Assembly: GCA_039809865.1 (NCBI GenBank)
Contig: JBDHVW010000027.1
Span: 26,558 to 90,557, forward strand
From: QWHO01 sp039809865
GTDB taxonomy: Bacteria; Vulcanimicrobiota; Xenobia; Xenobiales; QWHO01
DNA length: 64,000 bases
Direction of reading: 5' to 3'
Below are positions 34,980-44,923 of this stretch, one piece after another. The stretch's first letter is position 1. The number at the start of each line of letters is the position of its first letter. A program made the position numbers and the translations under genes. Under the pieces are notes generated by a model. It saw only the letters and a program-made list of their open reading frames with translations. It had not been told where the DNA came from and searched no databases.

Positions 34980-35003
34980 TAGAACTCTGTCATCTGCTAT
35001 ACT
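34976..35003 (+). promoter_or_regulatory. Promoter of the lptC-lptB-lptF/G operon
   Basis: TTGATA (34976-34981), 16-base spacer, TATACT (34998-35003). It overlaps the stop codon of the MBL gene and precedes the lptC-like lipoprotein. Confidence 0.8.
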
Positions 35004-35025
35004 GGGGCAAGTTTTTTTCCTCGAG

Positions 35026-35655
35026 GTGAGGGCACTGGGTAAACGAAGCTTGGCGGGGATCGTCCTGATCGGCTCACTGCTGATCGGTTGCGGCGCCGGA
35101 CCTGGCGGTGGGGAAACTTCCCCGACGCCAGCGCCCGCGCCTGTTTCCGCCACCCCTTCGGCAGCCTCCGCCTCCCCGTCCGCGACCTCGTCTCCCGCCT
35201 CCCAGACCACGGCTCCCGAGCATTCCGGGCTCAAGACAGCCACCTTACAGTCCTCCAAGGGCCTTCCCTGGGAGCTGGTGGCTGACCAGGTCGAGTGGAA
35301 CGACCCCACCCGGCGCGCCAAGGCCCTCAAAGTGCAGTTCACACTCTGGGACAAGGCCAAGGAGAAGAAGACGCTGGTCGCGGCCGCTGGCGCCAACGTC
35401 GATGTGGAGTCCGAGCGCATCGAGTTTCAAGGCCGCGTGACCGCCAGAGGTGCCGAGGGTGAAGCTCTGACGGTCAATCGTCTCGTCTGGGACGGCAAAC
35501 AACGCAAGTTCTTCGGCGACAAGGGCGTGCGCGTCGAGCGGGACGGGTCGGTGGTCGAGGGAGAGCGGCTGGTCGCTTCGCCCGATCTGCGCCACTTCGA
35601 GATCCTGGGCGGCGTGCGCGGGGTGATGGACGTGCCTGAGGAGCCACAGTTTTGA
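35026..35655 (+). CDS. lptC: LptC-like lipoprotein of LPS export
   Basis: About 209 residues. A basic start and hydrophobic stretch end in a lipobox-like LLIGCG, followed by a Pro/Ser/Ala-rich linker of some 45 residues. A beta-strand-rich domain follows (WELVADQVEWNDPTRRAKAL, ESERIEFQGRVTARG, GEALTVNRLVWDGKQRKFFGDKG) with the periodicity of LptC/OstA jellyrolls. It would receive LPS from LptB-F/G at the inner membrane and pass it to LptA/D. The start is uncertain: GTG at 35026 is used here, but no good ribosome-binding site exists. Next gene: lptB, overlapping by four bases. A lipoprotein anchor is unusual for LptC, which normally has a transmembrane helix. Confidence 0.78.
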   Translation: MRALGKRSLAGIVLIGSLLIGCGAGPGGGETSPTPAPAPVSATPSAASASPSATSSPASQTTAPEHSGLKTATLQSSKGLPWELVADQVEWNDPTRRAKALKVQFTLWDKAKEKKTLVAAAGANVDVESERIEFQGRVTARGAEGEALTVNRLVWDGKQRKFFGDKGVRVERDGSVVEGERLVASPDLRHFEILGGVRGVMDVPEEPQF

Positions 35656-36464
35656 TTATCCGCCTCGAGCAGTTGGTCAAGGCCTACCGTCGCCGCCGGG
35701 TCGTCGACGGCGTCAGCCTGACCGTCGAGAAGGGTGAGGTCGTGGGGCTGCTGGGTTCCAACGGCGCCGGCAAGACGACCACGTTCTCGATGGTGGTTGG
35801 GCTGGTGAAGCCGACCGCCGGCCAGATCTTCCTGGGCGACCGCGAGGTGACCGGACTTCCGATGGCCACCCGAGCCCGTCTGGGTATCGGCTACCTGGCG
35901 CAGGAGCCCTCCATCTTCCGCCACCTCTCGGTGGAGGACAACCTGAGGCTTATCTGGCAGGTGCGCGGCATTCCCGCCTCGGCGCAGGCCGAGCGCCTGG
36001 AGACCCTGCTCTCCGAGTTCAGCCTCAAGCGGGTGCGCAAGAGCATGGCCTACGTCCTGAGCGGCGGCGAGCGGCGCCGTGTGGAGATCGCCCGCTCGCT
36101 GGCAATGAACCCCGACTTTCTGTTGCTCGACGAGCCGTTCACCGGCGTCGACCCGATCGCCGTCTCGGAGATTCAGGAGATCATCGTCCGTCTGCGTGAG
36201 CGCGGCATCGGCATCCTGATCACCGACCACAACGTGCGCGAGACGCTGGCCATTACCGACCGCGCCTACATCATTCGTGACGGTCGCATCCTGGTGGCCG
36301 GCAACGCCCGCGAGATCGGGAACAGCGAGCTGGCGCGGCAGTACTACCTGGGCGAGAACTTTCGGATGCCCGACGAGGTGGAGATGGTCACGGTGGGGGC
36401 CAGGGCCGGCATCACCTCGGAGAAGAAACATACCAACGGCGGGAACGGCACGAACGGGCACTAG
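35652..36464 (+). CDS. lptB: LPS export ABC transporter ATP-binding protein
   Basis: The 270-residue ATPase has Walker A GSNGAGKTT, Q-loop LAQEPSIFRHLSVEDNL, signature LSGGERRRVEIARSL, Walker B FLLLDEPFTGVDPIAV and switch His ITDHNVRETL, all in the form typical of LptB. A ~30-residue Gly/Asn/Thr-rich C-terminal tail extends the usual ~240. TTG at 35652 overlaps the lptC stop (TTGA). It powers LPS extraction from the inner membrane with the LptF/G permease encoded seven bases downstream. Confidence 0.96.
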   Translation: MIIRLEQLVKAYRRRRVVDGVSLTVEKGEVVGLLGSNGAGKTTTFSMVVGLVKPTAGQIFLGDREVTGLPMATRARLGIGYLAQEPSIFRHLSVEDNLRLIWQVRGIPASAQAERLETLLSEFSLKRVRKSMAYVLSGGERRRVEIARSLAMNPDFLLLDEPFTGVDPIAVSEIQEIIVRLRERGIGILITDHNVRETLAITDRAYIIRDGRILVAGNAREIGNSELARQYYLGENFRMPDEVEMVTVGARAGITSEKKHTNGGNGTNGH

Positions 36465-36470
36465 CTTGCT

Positions 36471-37604
36471 ATGGTGAAGATACTCGACCGTTACATCATG
36501 CAGGAGATGCTGGGCCCGTTCCTCTTTGGACTGGCGGCCTTCTCCATCCTGTTCTTCTCGGTCGAGTCGCTGATGGGCGTTGTCCGCATGGTGCTCGACG
36601 GTCACGCCGGACTCCCTGTCGTGGCGGAGTACATCTGGAACCGTCTCCCCATGGTGCTGGTCTATACCTTCCCCATGGCCGTCCTGCTGGCTTCCTTGCT
36701 CACATTTGGCCGGATCTCGGGCGAGTCCGAGCTGGTGGCGATGAAGGCGGGCGGCATCGGATTCTTGCGCGTGGCCCTGCCCGGGCTGGTCTTCAGCCTG
36801 CTGATGACGGGCGTGGCAGCCTGGATGAACGAGTACGTCGTGCCCCCCACGATGAAAAAGGCCATGAACCTCTTCATGCAGCACCGCCAGCCCGACGAGA
36901 TGGAGCAGTCGCTTTTCACGACGCCCCGTAAGCTGGCCAACGGCCAGGAGCAAATGGTCTACGCCAAGAGCTTGAACGTCAAGTCGCGCGAGATGCAGGG
37001 AGTTTTCATCCACTATTTCCAGGACGGGCAGCGCCGCCGCGAGATTTACGCCGAGCTGGCCCGGTGGAATGGCCAGGTGTGGCTGCTGCGGAACCTGCGT
37101 GAGGTGGAGTTTGGCTCCCAGCAAGAGCCGATCTTCGAGGTGCGGGGTGACGAGGGGTGGACTCCCATGTCCCTGGCCGAGGCGCCCCCCGGCCCCGAGG
37201 AGCTTTCCAAACGCAAGTTCCGTCCAGAGGAGATGAGCCGTTCCGAGATCGTGCGCCGTCTGGCCGAGTTTCCGACTCCAGTGACCGGCCCGGCCGACGA
37301 CACGCAGACCCAGAAGGTCAAGAATCGCTTGATGGTGGCCTACCATCAAAAACTCTCCATCGCCTGGTGCTGTCTGGTGTTCGGCGCCTTTGCCATCCCG
37401 CTCGGCGTGCGGCCGCACCGCACCAGCACCTCGATGGGCCTGGGCCTGTCGGTCTTTTTCATCCTGGTCTATCACGTGATGATGACCCTGGGCGCGGTCA
37501 TGGGCGAGTCGGGCGCTGTGTCTCCGTTGATCGGCGCCTGGTTCCCGAACATCATTTTTGGCGCCGTGGGAATCTTTTTCCTGATCGACGCGTCCCGTAA
37601 GTAG
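36471..37604 (+). CDS. LptF/LptG family permease of LPS export
   Basis: The 377-residue protein has the YjgP/YjgQ plan: three N-terminal helices with LDRYIMQEMLGPFLFGL and FPMAVLLASLLTFGRISGESELVAMKAGG (coupling motif), a periplasmic beta-jellyroll (about 120-270), and three C-terminal helices. It is the only LptF/G gene in the operon, so it may act as a homodimer or pair with a second copy elsewhere. Organisms outside Proteobacteria often have one such gene. It works with LptB and the LptC-like protein. Confidence 0.93.
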   Translation: MVKILDRYIMQEMLGPFLFGLAAFSILFFSVESLMGVVRMVLDGHAGLPVVAEYIWNRLPMVLVYTFPMAVLLASLLTFGRISGESELVAMKAGGIGFLRVALPGLVFSLLMTGVAAWMNEYVVPPTMKKAMNLFMQHRQPDEMEQSLFTTPRKLANGQEQMVYAKSLNVKSREMQGVFIHYFQDGQRRREIYAELARWNGQVWLLRNLREVEFGSQQEPIFEVRGDEGWTPMSLAEAPPGPEELSKRKFRPEEMSRSEIVRRLAEFPTPVTGPADDTQTQKVKNRLMVAYHQKLSIAWCCLVFGAFAIPLGVRPHRTSTSMGLGLSVFFILVYHVMMTLGAVMGESGAVSPLIGAWFPNIIFGAVGIFFLIDASRK

Positions 37605-37636
37605 GGAGCCCTAAATTCCGAAACGAAATTTCCCCT

Positions 37637-38635
37637 GTGCCGACAATCCTTCGTGTTATGCTGATTTACCTGGTGGTGGCGGCCCTCTCCGGAGGGATCG
37701 CTTACCTTGGCAATCAGCTGGGCCGGCACGTAGGCCGTCGCAAGATGTCGGTTTTCGGAATGCGCCCGCGCCACACGTCGATCTTCGTCACCACGGTCAC
37801 CGGTATGATGATCGCGCTCGGCACCCTCACCCTGGCGGCGATTTTTGCCGAGCCGGTGCGCTTGATGCTGGTCGGCACCGAGGAGTTGGAGCATCGCCAG
37901 CAAGAGCTGACGCAGCAGATCTCGCAGCTCACCGACGTGGTCGCTCGCGGCAATATGCTGTACGGGGTTGACCAGCAAATCTTCCTGACCACCATACCTC
38001 CCGGGATTCCGGCCGATCGTCTCGAGGAGAACCTGGTGCAGGCCATCGCGCTGGCCAATCGTTACATCATCGAGAAGTACAACAAGCTGGCCGCCAGCAA
38101 GAACGTGGCCCCGGTTTCCAGCGACAGCATCTTGCTCTCCTACAAGCCCGAGGAGCTCAGCAACATGGTAGCGCGAGCCCGGGAGCAGGAAGGCGTGATG
38201 GGGCTGAAGGTGGTCGCCGATCGCAACTACCTTTTCGGTGACAAGGAGCCTCTGCCGGTCCGTTTCACGGTGTTTCCGGTCAAGCTGACGTTCAAGGCCG
38301 GTCAGGTGGTGGCCAGCAAGACGGTGGATCCGCACAGCCCCACGTTCCTGATGGAGTGGTACCAGTTCATCGAGGAGATCAAGATGGCGGCCCTGGCCAG
38401 GGGAATGCGCGAGGTGGGCACCTACGGGTTCGAGCTCAGCTCGGACGCGATGAACGCGTTGATCCAGAAGATCGAGGCCGAGCGCGGCCCGGCGACGCTG
38501 GTGGCGGTCGCTAAGAAGGACCTTTACGAGTCGAGCAGCCTGGACCTCGACATCGAGGTGCGCTCGGGCACATCCAGCGACGAAAGGAGCGGCCATCGGA
38601 CGGTCGGTCAAGAGCCGGTGGCCAGGACGCGATGA
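37637..38635 (+). CDS. DUF3084 family membrane protein
   Basis: The 332-residue protein starts with two transmembrane helices (LIYLVVAALSGGIAYLGNQLGR and TSIFVTTVTGMMIALGTLTLAA) around the signature GRRKMSVFGMRPRHTS. A coiled coil (EELEHRQQELTQQISQL) and a C-terminal cytosolic or periplasmic domain follow. This is the DUF3084 architecture known from cyanobacteria and relatives; the function is unknown. GTG at 37637. The next gene, a YqgF/RuvX-like nuclease, overlaps its end by four bases, an association I recall from cyanobacteria. Confidence 0.88.
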   Translation: MPTILRVMLIYLVVAALSGGIAYLGNQLGRHVGRRKMSVFGMRPRHTSIFVTTVTGMMIALGTLTLAAIFAEPVRLMLVGTEELEHRQQELTQQISQLTDVVARGNMLYGVDQQIFLTTIPPGIPADRLEENLVQAIALANRYIIEKYNKLAASKNVAPVSSDSILLSYKPEELSNMVARAREQEGVMGLKVVADRNYLFGDKEPLPVRFTVFPVKLTFKAGQVVASKTVDPHSPTFLMEWYQFIEEIKMAALARGMREVGTYGFELSSDAMNALIQKIEAERGPATLVAVAKKDLYESSSLDLDIEVRSGTSSDERSGHRTVGQEPVARTR

Positions 38636-39060
38636 TCGTGATGGCCGTCGATCCCGGGCGGCGAAAGTGCGGCGTGGCGGTCGTCTCTGCATCCGGCATC
38701 ATGGAAAGGAGCATCGTTCCGACCGATGAGCTCGAGGGTGCGGTGGAGCGAATGTTCGGACGCCATTCTCCCGGGGCGCTGGTAGTAGGAGGCAGCACCG
38801 GTTCGAAAGAAGTAGTCCAACGGTTGAAACGCATCCTGACCTTGAGCCCGCGCGTGGTGGACGAGCGCTTCACCACGGAGAGGGCTCGCAAACGCTACTT
38901 TGCCGACCATCCGCCGCGCGGGTTCTGGAAACTGGTCCCGCTCGGCCTCCAGGTTCCGCCCGTGCCCTACGACGACTACGCCGCGGTGGTGATGGCCGAA
39001 GAGTTTCTGGCCTCCCAGGCGGGGAAGAATTCCGAACCGTCTTGCGTCCAAGGAGAATGA
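38632..39060 (+). CDS. YqgF/RuvX-like RNase H-fold nuclease
   Basis: The 142-residue protein begins with the RNase H-fold motif VMAVDPGRRKCGVAVV (catalytic Asp), followed by a Glu-containing strand and DERFTTERARKRYF plus the final Asp in PYDDYAAVVMAEEF. This is the YqgF/RuvX fold, whose members process the 5' end of 16S rRNA or resolve DNA junctions. It is shorter and more divergent than the usual RuvX, and a main ruvX may exist elsewhere. ATG at 38632 overlaps the DUF3084 stop; the next gene begins in its stop codon. Confidence 0.82.
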   Translation: MIVMAVDPGRRKCGVAVVSASGIMERSIVPTDELEGAVERMFGRHSPGALVVGGSTGSKEVVQRLKRILTLSPRVVDERFTTERARKRYFADHPPRGFWKLVPLGLQVPPVPYDDYAAVVMAEEFLASQAGKNSEPSCVQGE

Positions 39061-40538
39061 TGCGAAAGTTACTCGTGCTGCTGCTGGTTTGTTGCCTCTG
39101 TCAGGGGCTGCTGGCCAAGGACCAGAAGAAGTCCAAGTCGCCCTCGCTGGCGGGCATCATCATGAAAGGCACCGCCAGCAACAATCCGCTGGGCTACGAT
39201 CCGGTCGCGGGTGCTCAGGTCTCGATTCAGGGCACCGACCGTCAGACCGTCTCCAACGAAGGCGGCTACTTCGAGTTCTTCGAGCTGGAGGGGGGCGACT
39301 ACACCCTGAACATCCTGGCCCCCCATTACGCCCCCACTCAGAAGATGGTGCGCGTGACCAACGGACCCACCCCCACGCTGGCCAATGTGACCATGCTACC
39401 CGAGGGCACGATGCTGGTGGGCAACACTCCTGTTGGCCCGGGGACCGCCTACGTGGCCTTCGCCGGCAAGGGAATCGCCGGAGCCACCACGACGGCCGGC
39501 GTGATGAGCCAGGGCTTCCCCCTCCAGACCCAGGATGCCTACCGCGGCGCCATTGCCGCCGGCGCCGACCCGCTCTCGCTCAGCGGCAACCCGGTCGTCT
39601 CTCCCAGCATCGGCCCGGGCCTGATGCCCGGCAACCAGTTGGACGTCAACCCGAACTCCATCATGATGATTCCGGCCGGCAACCTCAGCCAGACCGGCTA
39701 TCACACGCTCACGGTCCAGCCCTACTGGCTGTGCTTCAACATCAGTGGCACGCGGCTCTACATGAGCGACTCCTCACAGCAGATTCAGGTGCTCGATACG
39801 GTCAACAAGAACACCGTGCTCGCCATGCTGCCCGCGCAGGGCATCGTGACCGACCTGCGCCTCTCGGGCGACGGTAACTACCTGTTGGCTTCGATTATGG
39901 CCGCCCAGCCCGGCGTGCTGCTGATCGACACCCGCACCAACGCGCCTGCCCGGTTCTTGCCCATCCCCGCCATGCGCAGTGGGGGCATCGGTTATCCCAG
40001 CGGTGCCTGTATGCAGCGTGAAGGCGGCCGGGTCTTCGTGGCTCAGGGCAACGCCCAGTCGGGTGAAGTCACGGCTCTGGACGGCTATACCGGCGCTCCG
40101 GTCGGCTCGTGCCCCACGGGCGCCAGCCCCACCGGATTGGCGATGTCGGTGGACGGCCGCTTTGTCTACACCGCCAACTCCGCTTCCGGCGACCTCTCGG
40201 TGGTCGATACCGGGTCGCTCAGCGAGCTGGGCCGCGTGCGGGTGGGCGTAAGCCCCTCGAAAGTTGCGGTCAGCCCCAACGGGATGCGCATCTGGGTGAC
40301 GAACAAAGGCTCCAACAGCGTTACCATGCTCGATGGCCGCAGCCACGCCGTGATGGCCACTATTCCCACGGGAGCCGGACCGGTCGGGGTGGCCTGCAGT
40401 CCCGACAGCTCGAGAACCTACGTCACCTGCAAGGATGCCGGAACCGTCGTCATTCTCGACGGCGCCAGCGGCGGCACGCTTCAGACCACCAACCCGCTTC
40501 CCAACTCGGCTCCCTTCGGTGTCGCCGTCAAGCCCTGA
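39060..40538 (+). CDS. Exported YVTN/NHL-type beta-propeller protein
   Basis: About 492 residues. A signal peptide (MRKLLVLLLVCCLCQGLLA) is followed by a carboxypeptidase regulatory-like beta-sandwich (PVAGAQVSIQGTD, NEGGYFEFFELEGGDYTLNI). A Gly/Pro-rich linker leads to a beta-propeller with YVTN-type repeats (FNISGTRLYMSDSSQQIQVLD, MSVDGRFVYTANSASGDLSVVD, VSPNGMRIWVTNKGSNSVTML, CSPDSSRTYVTCKDAGTVVIL). It is probably a surface or periplasmic binding protein. ATG at 39060 has AGGAG four bases upstream; an ATG three bases earlier is too close. A terminator-like hairpin separates it from secA. Confidence 0.88.
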   Translation: MRKLLVLLLVCCLCQGLLAKDQKKSKSPSLAGIIMKGTASNNPLGYDPVAGAQVSIQGTDRQTVSNEGGYFEFFELEGGDYTLNILAPHYAPTQKMVRVTNGPTPTLANVTMLPEGTMLVGNTPVGPGTAYVAFAGKGIAGATTTAGVMSQGFPLQTQDAYRGAIAAGADPLSLSGNPVVSPSIGPGLMPGNQLDVNPNSIMMIPAGNLSQTGYHTLTVQPYWLCFNISGTRLYMSDSSQQIQVLDTVNKNTVLAMLPAQGIVTDLRLSGDGNYLLASIMAAQPGVLLIDTRTNAPARFLPIPAMRSGGIGYPSGACMQREGGRVFVAQGNAQSGEVTALDGYTGAPVGSCPTGASPTGLAMSVDGRFVYTANSASGDLSVVDTGSLSELGRVRVGVSPSKVAVSPNGMRIWVTNKGSNSVTMLDGRSHAVMATIPTGAGPVGVACSPDSSRTYVTCKDAGTVVILDGASGGTLQTTNPLPNSAPFGVAVKP

Positions 40539-40587
40539 TCTTCTAACGCGGCGTTAACAGGAGATGGGCCCGAGGGGACTAAGATAT

Positions 40588-40619
40588 GGCGCTCTAAATT
40601 GACTTTAAAGCGCTTTTTT
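40588..40619 (+). terminator. Terminator between propeller gene and secA
   Basis: GCGCTcTAAA pairs with TTTAaAGCGC (loop TTGAC, one mismatch), followed by TTTTTT (40614-40619). It lies 17 bases before the secA start, so it may act as an attenuator for secA as well. Confidence 0.75.
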
Positions 40620-40636
40620 GCGCCTGCGGTGAAGAT

Positions 40637-43237
<2,601 letters not shown>

Positions 43238-43271
43238 GGGGGTCGACAGTCGACAGTTGACAGTCGACAGT
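43238..43271 (+). repeat. Heptamer tandem repeat GTCGACA after secA
   Basis: GTCGACA (43242), GTCGACA (43249), GTTGACA (43256) and GTCGACA (43263) follow the secA stop with exact period 7. Each unit contains the palindrome GTCGAC. The tract ends just before the prfB ribosome-binding site. The TTGACA inside the third unit has no matching -10. Confidence 0.85.
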
Positions 43272-43283
43272 GAGGAAAAGAAG

Positions 43284-44427
43284 ATGTCAGTACACACGGA
43301 GAATTTAGAGCAGTACCGGACGCGCATGGATCGCATGCGCCACTATCTTTGACCTGGATAGCCGTCGGGTCAAAGCCGAGGAGCTCGAGCGCCGCATGAA
43401 CGAGCCCGGCGTCTGGGACAACCAGAACCAGGCGCGGGCCCTCGTCGCGGAGCTGCAGATGCACAAGAACGCCATCGAGACTTTCGAGGGCCTGAGCAAA
43501 CAGGTCACTGACCTCGAGGAATGGATCGAGCTTTCCGGGGAGGGCGACCCCGAGGCGACCGCCCAGGTCGAGCAGGTCACCCAAGACCTGGAGAAATCAC
43601 TGGAGAAAGCCGAGACGCAGTCGCTGCTGAGCGGGCCTCACGACCAGGCCTCGGCCATCCTTACCGTGCACGCCGGGTCGGGCGGGACCGATGCTCAGGA
43701 CTGGGCCGAGATGCTGCTGCGGATGTATATCGCCTGGGGCGAGGACAACGGCTTCAAGGTGGAGCTGGCTGACCGCTCCGAGGGGGACGAGGCCGGCATC
43801 CACTCGGGAACCGTGTTCGTGACCGGACCCCAGGCTTATGGTCTGCTCCAGAGCGAGCATGGCGTGCACCGCCTGGTGCGCATCTCGCCGTTCGATCAGG
43901 CTCGCAGGCGGCATACCGCCTTCTCGCGCGTCGAGGTCACGCCGGAGCTGGCCGATGAGGCCGAGATCGACATCCGGAGCGAGGATCTGAAGGTGGACAC
44001 CTATCGTTCCTCGGGCGCGGGTGGACAGCATGTCAACAAGACCGAGTCGGCCATCCGGATCACGCATTTACCGACCGGGCTGGTGGTCTCGTGCCAGAAC
44101 GAGCGCTCCCAGCATTCGAACCGCGCCACGGCGATGCGCATCCTGAAGTCGAAGCTGGCCGAGTTGCAAGTCTCGGAACGAGCTGATAAACTGGCCGCCA
44201 TCAAAGGGGAGCATCGCGAGGCCGCCTGGGCCAACCAGATCCGGAATTACGTGATGCAGCCCTACACCCAGGTGAAGGATCGTCGTACGGGGGCGGAGAC
44301 CACCAATGTGCAAGGGGTGTTGAACGGAGATTTGAATATTTTCCCCCGTGCCTGGTTGGAGGCAAGGCGTCGTCTGGGACGCGAGCCCAACACCAGTGAC
44401 GGAGGAGCAGGCCTCGATGAAGACTAG
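43284..44427 (+). CDS. prfB: Peptide chain release factor RF2 with programmed +1 frameshift
   Basis: The first frame (ATG 43284, 22 codons) ends at TAT CTT TGA (UGA at 43350-43352). Shifting +1 at CTT gives Asp and opens a frame to 44427, for a 380-residue RF2. The second frame contains the stop-codon recognition motif SPF in RISPFDQARRR and the catalytic GGQ in SGAGGQHVNKTESAIR. The CUU-UGA-C slip site is the standard RF2 autoregulation device: low RF2 favours the shift. The usual Shine-Dalgarno-like AGGGGG just upstream of the slip site is absent (CGCCAC). RF2 releases peptides at UGA and UAA. AGGA precedes the start. Confidence 0.95.
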
Positions 44428-44449
44428 GTTTGAGCGAATCTCATGTTGC

Positions 44450-44477
44450 CAAAAGGTTTCCCCGAAAAAACCTTTTG
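44450..44477. repeat. Perfect inverted repeat after prfB
   Basis: CAAAAGGTTT (44450-44459) pairs with AAACCTTTTG (44468-44477), loop CCCCGAAA. It may terminate prfB, but the expected U-run is absent on both strands. Confidence 0.6.
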
Positions 44478-44923
44478 CCCCAAGAAGGAGTTGAGCTCAC
44501 TCAGACAGAACCTGCCGTCGGAATTGAATCTTACTCTGAAGTTTCAAGCCGTATGAGCGACCGGTCACACCGTGAGCGAAAAGGCTTTCGAGGCGAAAGA
44601 AGGATCCGTTTCGTGCGCCGTCGAAGGGGCGGGGGCTTGAGAAAAACTAAAGCAAATTGACGGGCGAAGAAGGCGAAAGTCCGGTGAAACGGCTTCGTGA
44701 CTTCGCTTGTGGTGCATAAAGGTTTCAATTTTGTGATTCGGATGCTCTTAGGTGTGAGGGCGTCCTGAGGCATAAAAAAGGTTGGTCGCGAGGAAAGACG
44801 CTCGAGACTAGGGTTGTAGGGACGAATTTGAGGAAACTTCTAGGAAGCTCAGACGGTACTCCCTCGGTCCTTGTTGAGGCTGGCCTCCTCGCCAGACTCA
44901 ATACACAAGGAGGAAGACAAGCG
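44478..44923 (+). other. Non-coding stretch upstream of SLH porin 1
   Basis: About 450 bases without a credible gene; small frames start at TTG, lack ribosome-binding sites and are rich in Arg. The last part is the porin leader. GAGGAAACTTC (44830-44840) is shared with the second porin leader at almost the same distance from the ATG. CCTCCT (44884-44889), within a small hairpin, is complementary to the AGGAGG of the ribosome-binding site (44908-44913). No convincing -10/-35 pair was found. Confidence 0.5.

Noticed and set aside
43256..43285. Promoter TTGACA inside the heptamer repeat
   Set aside because: No -10 at 16-18 bases; the word is one variant of the GTCGACA unit.
44430..44660. 76-residue frame after prfB
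   Set aside because: TTG start without ribosome-binding site, crosses a perfect hairpin and has an Arg-rich, motif-free product.
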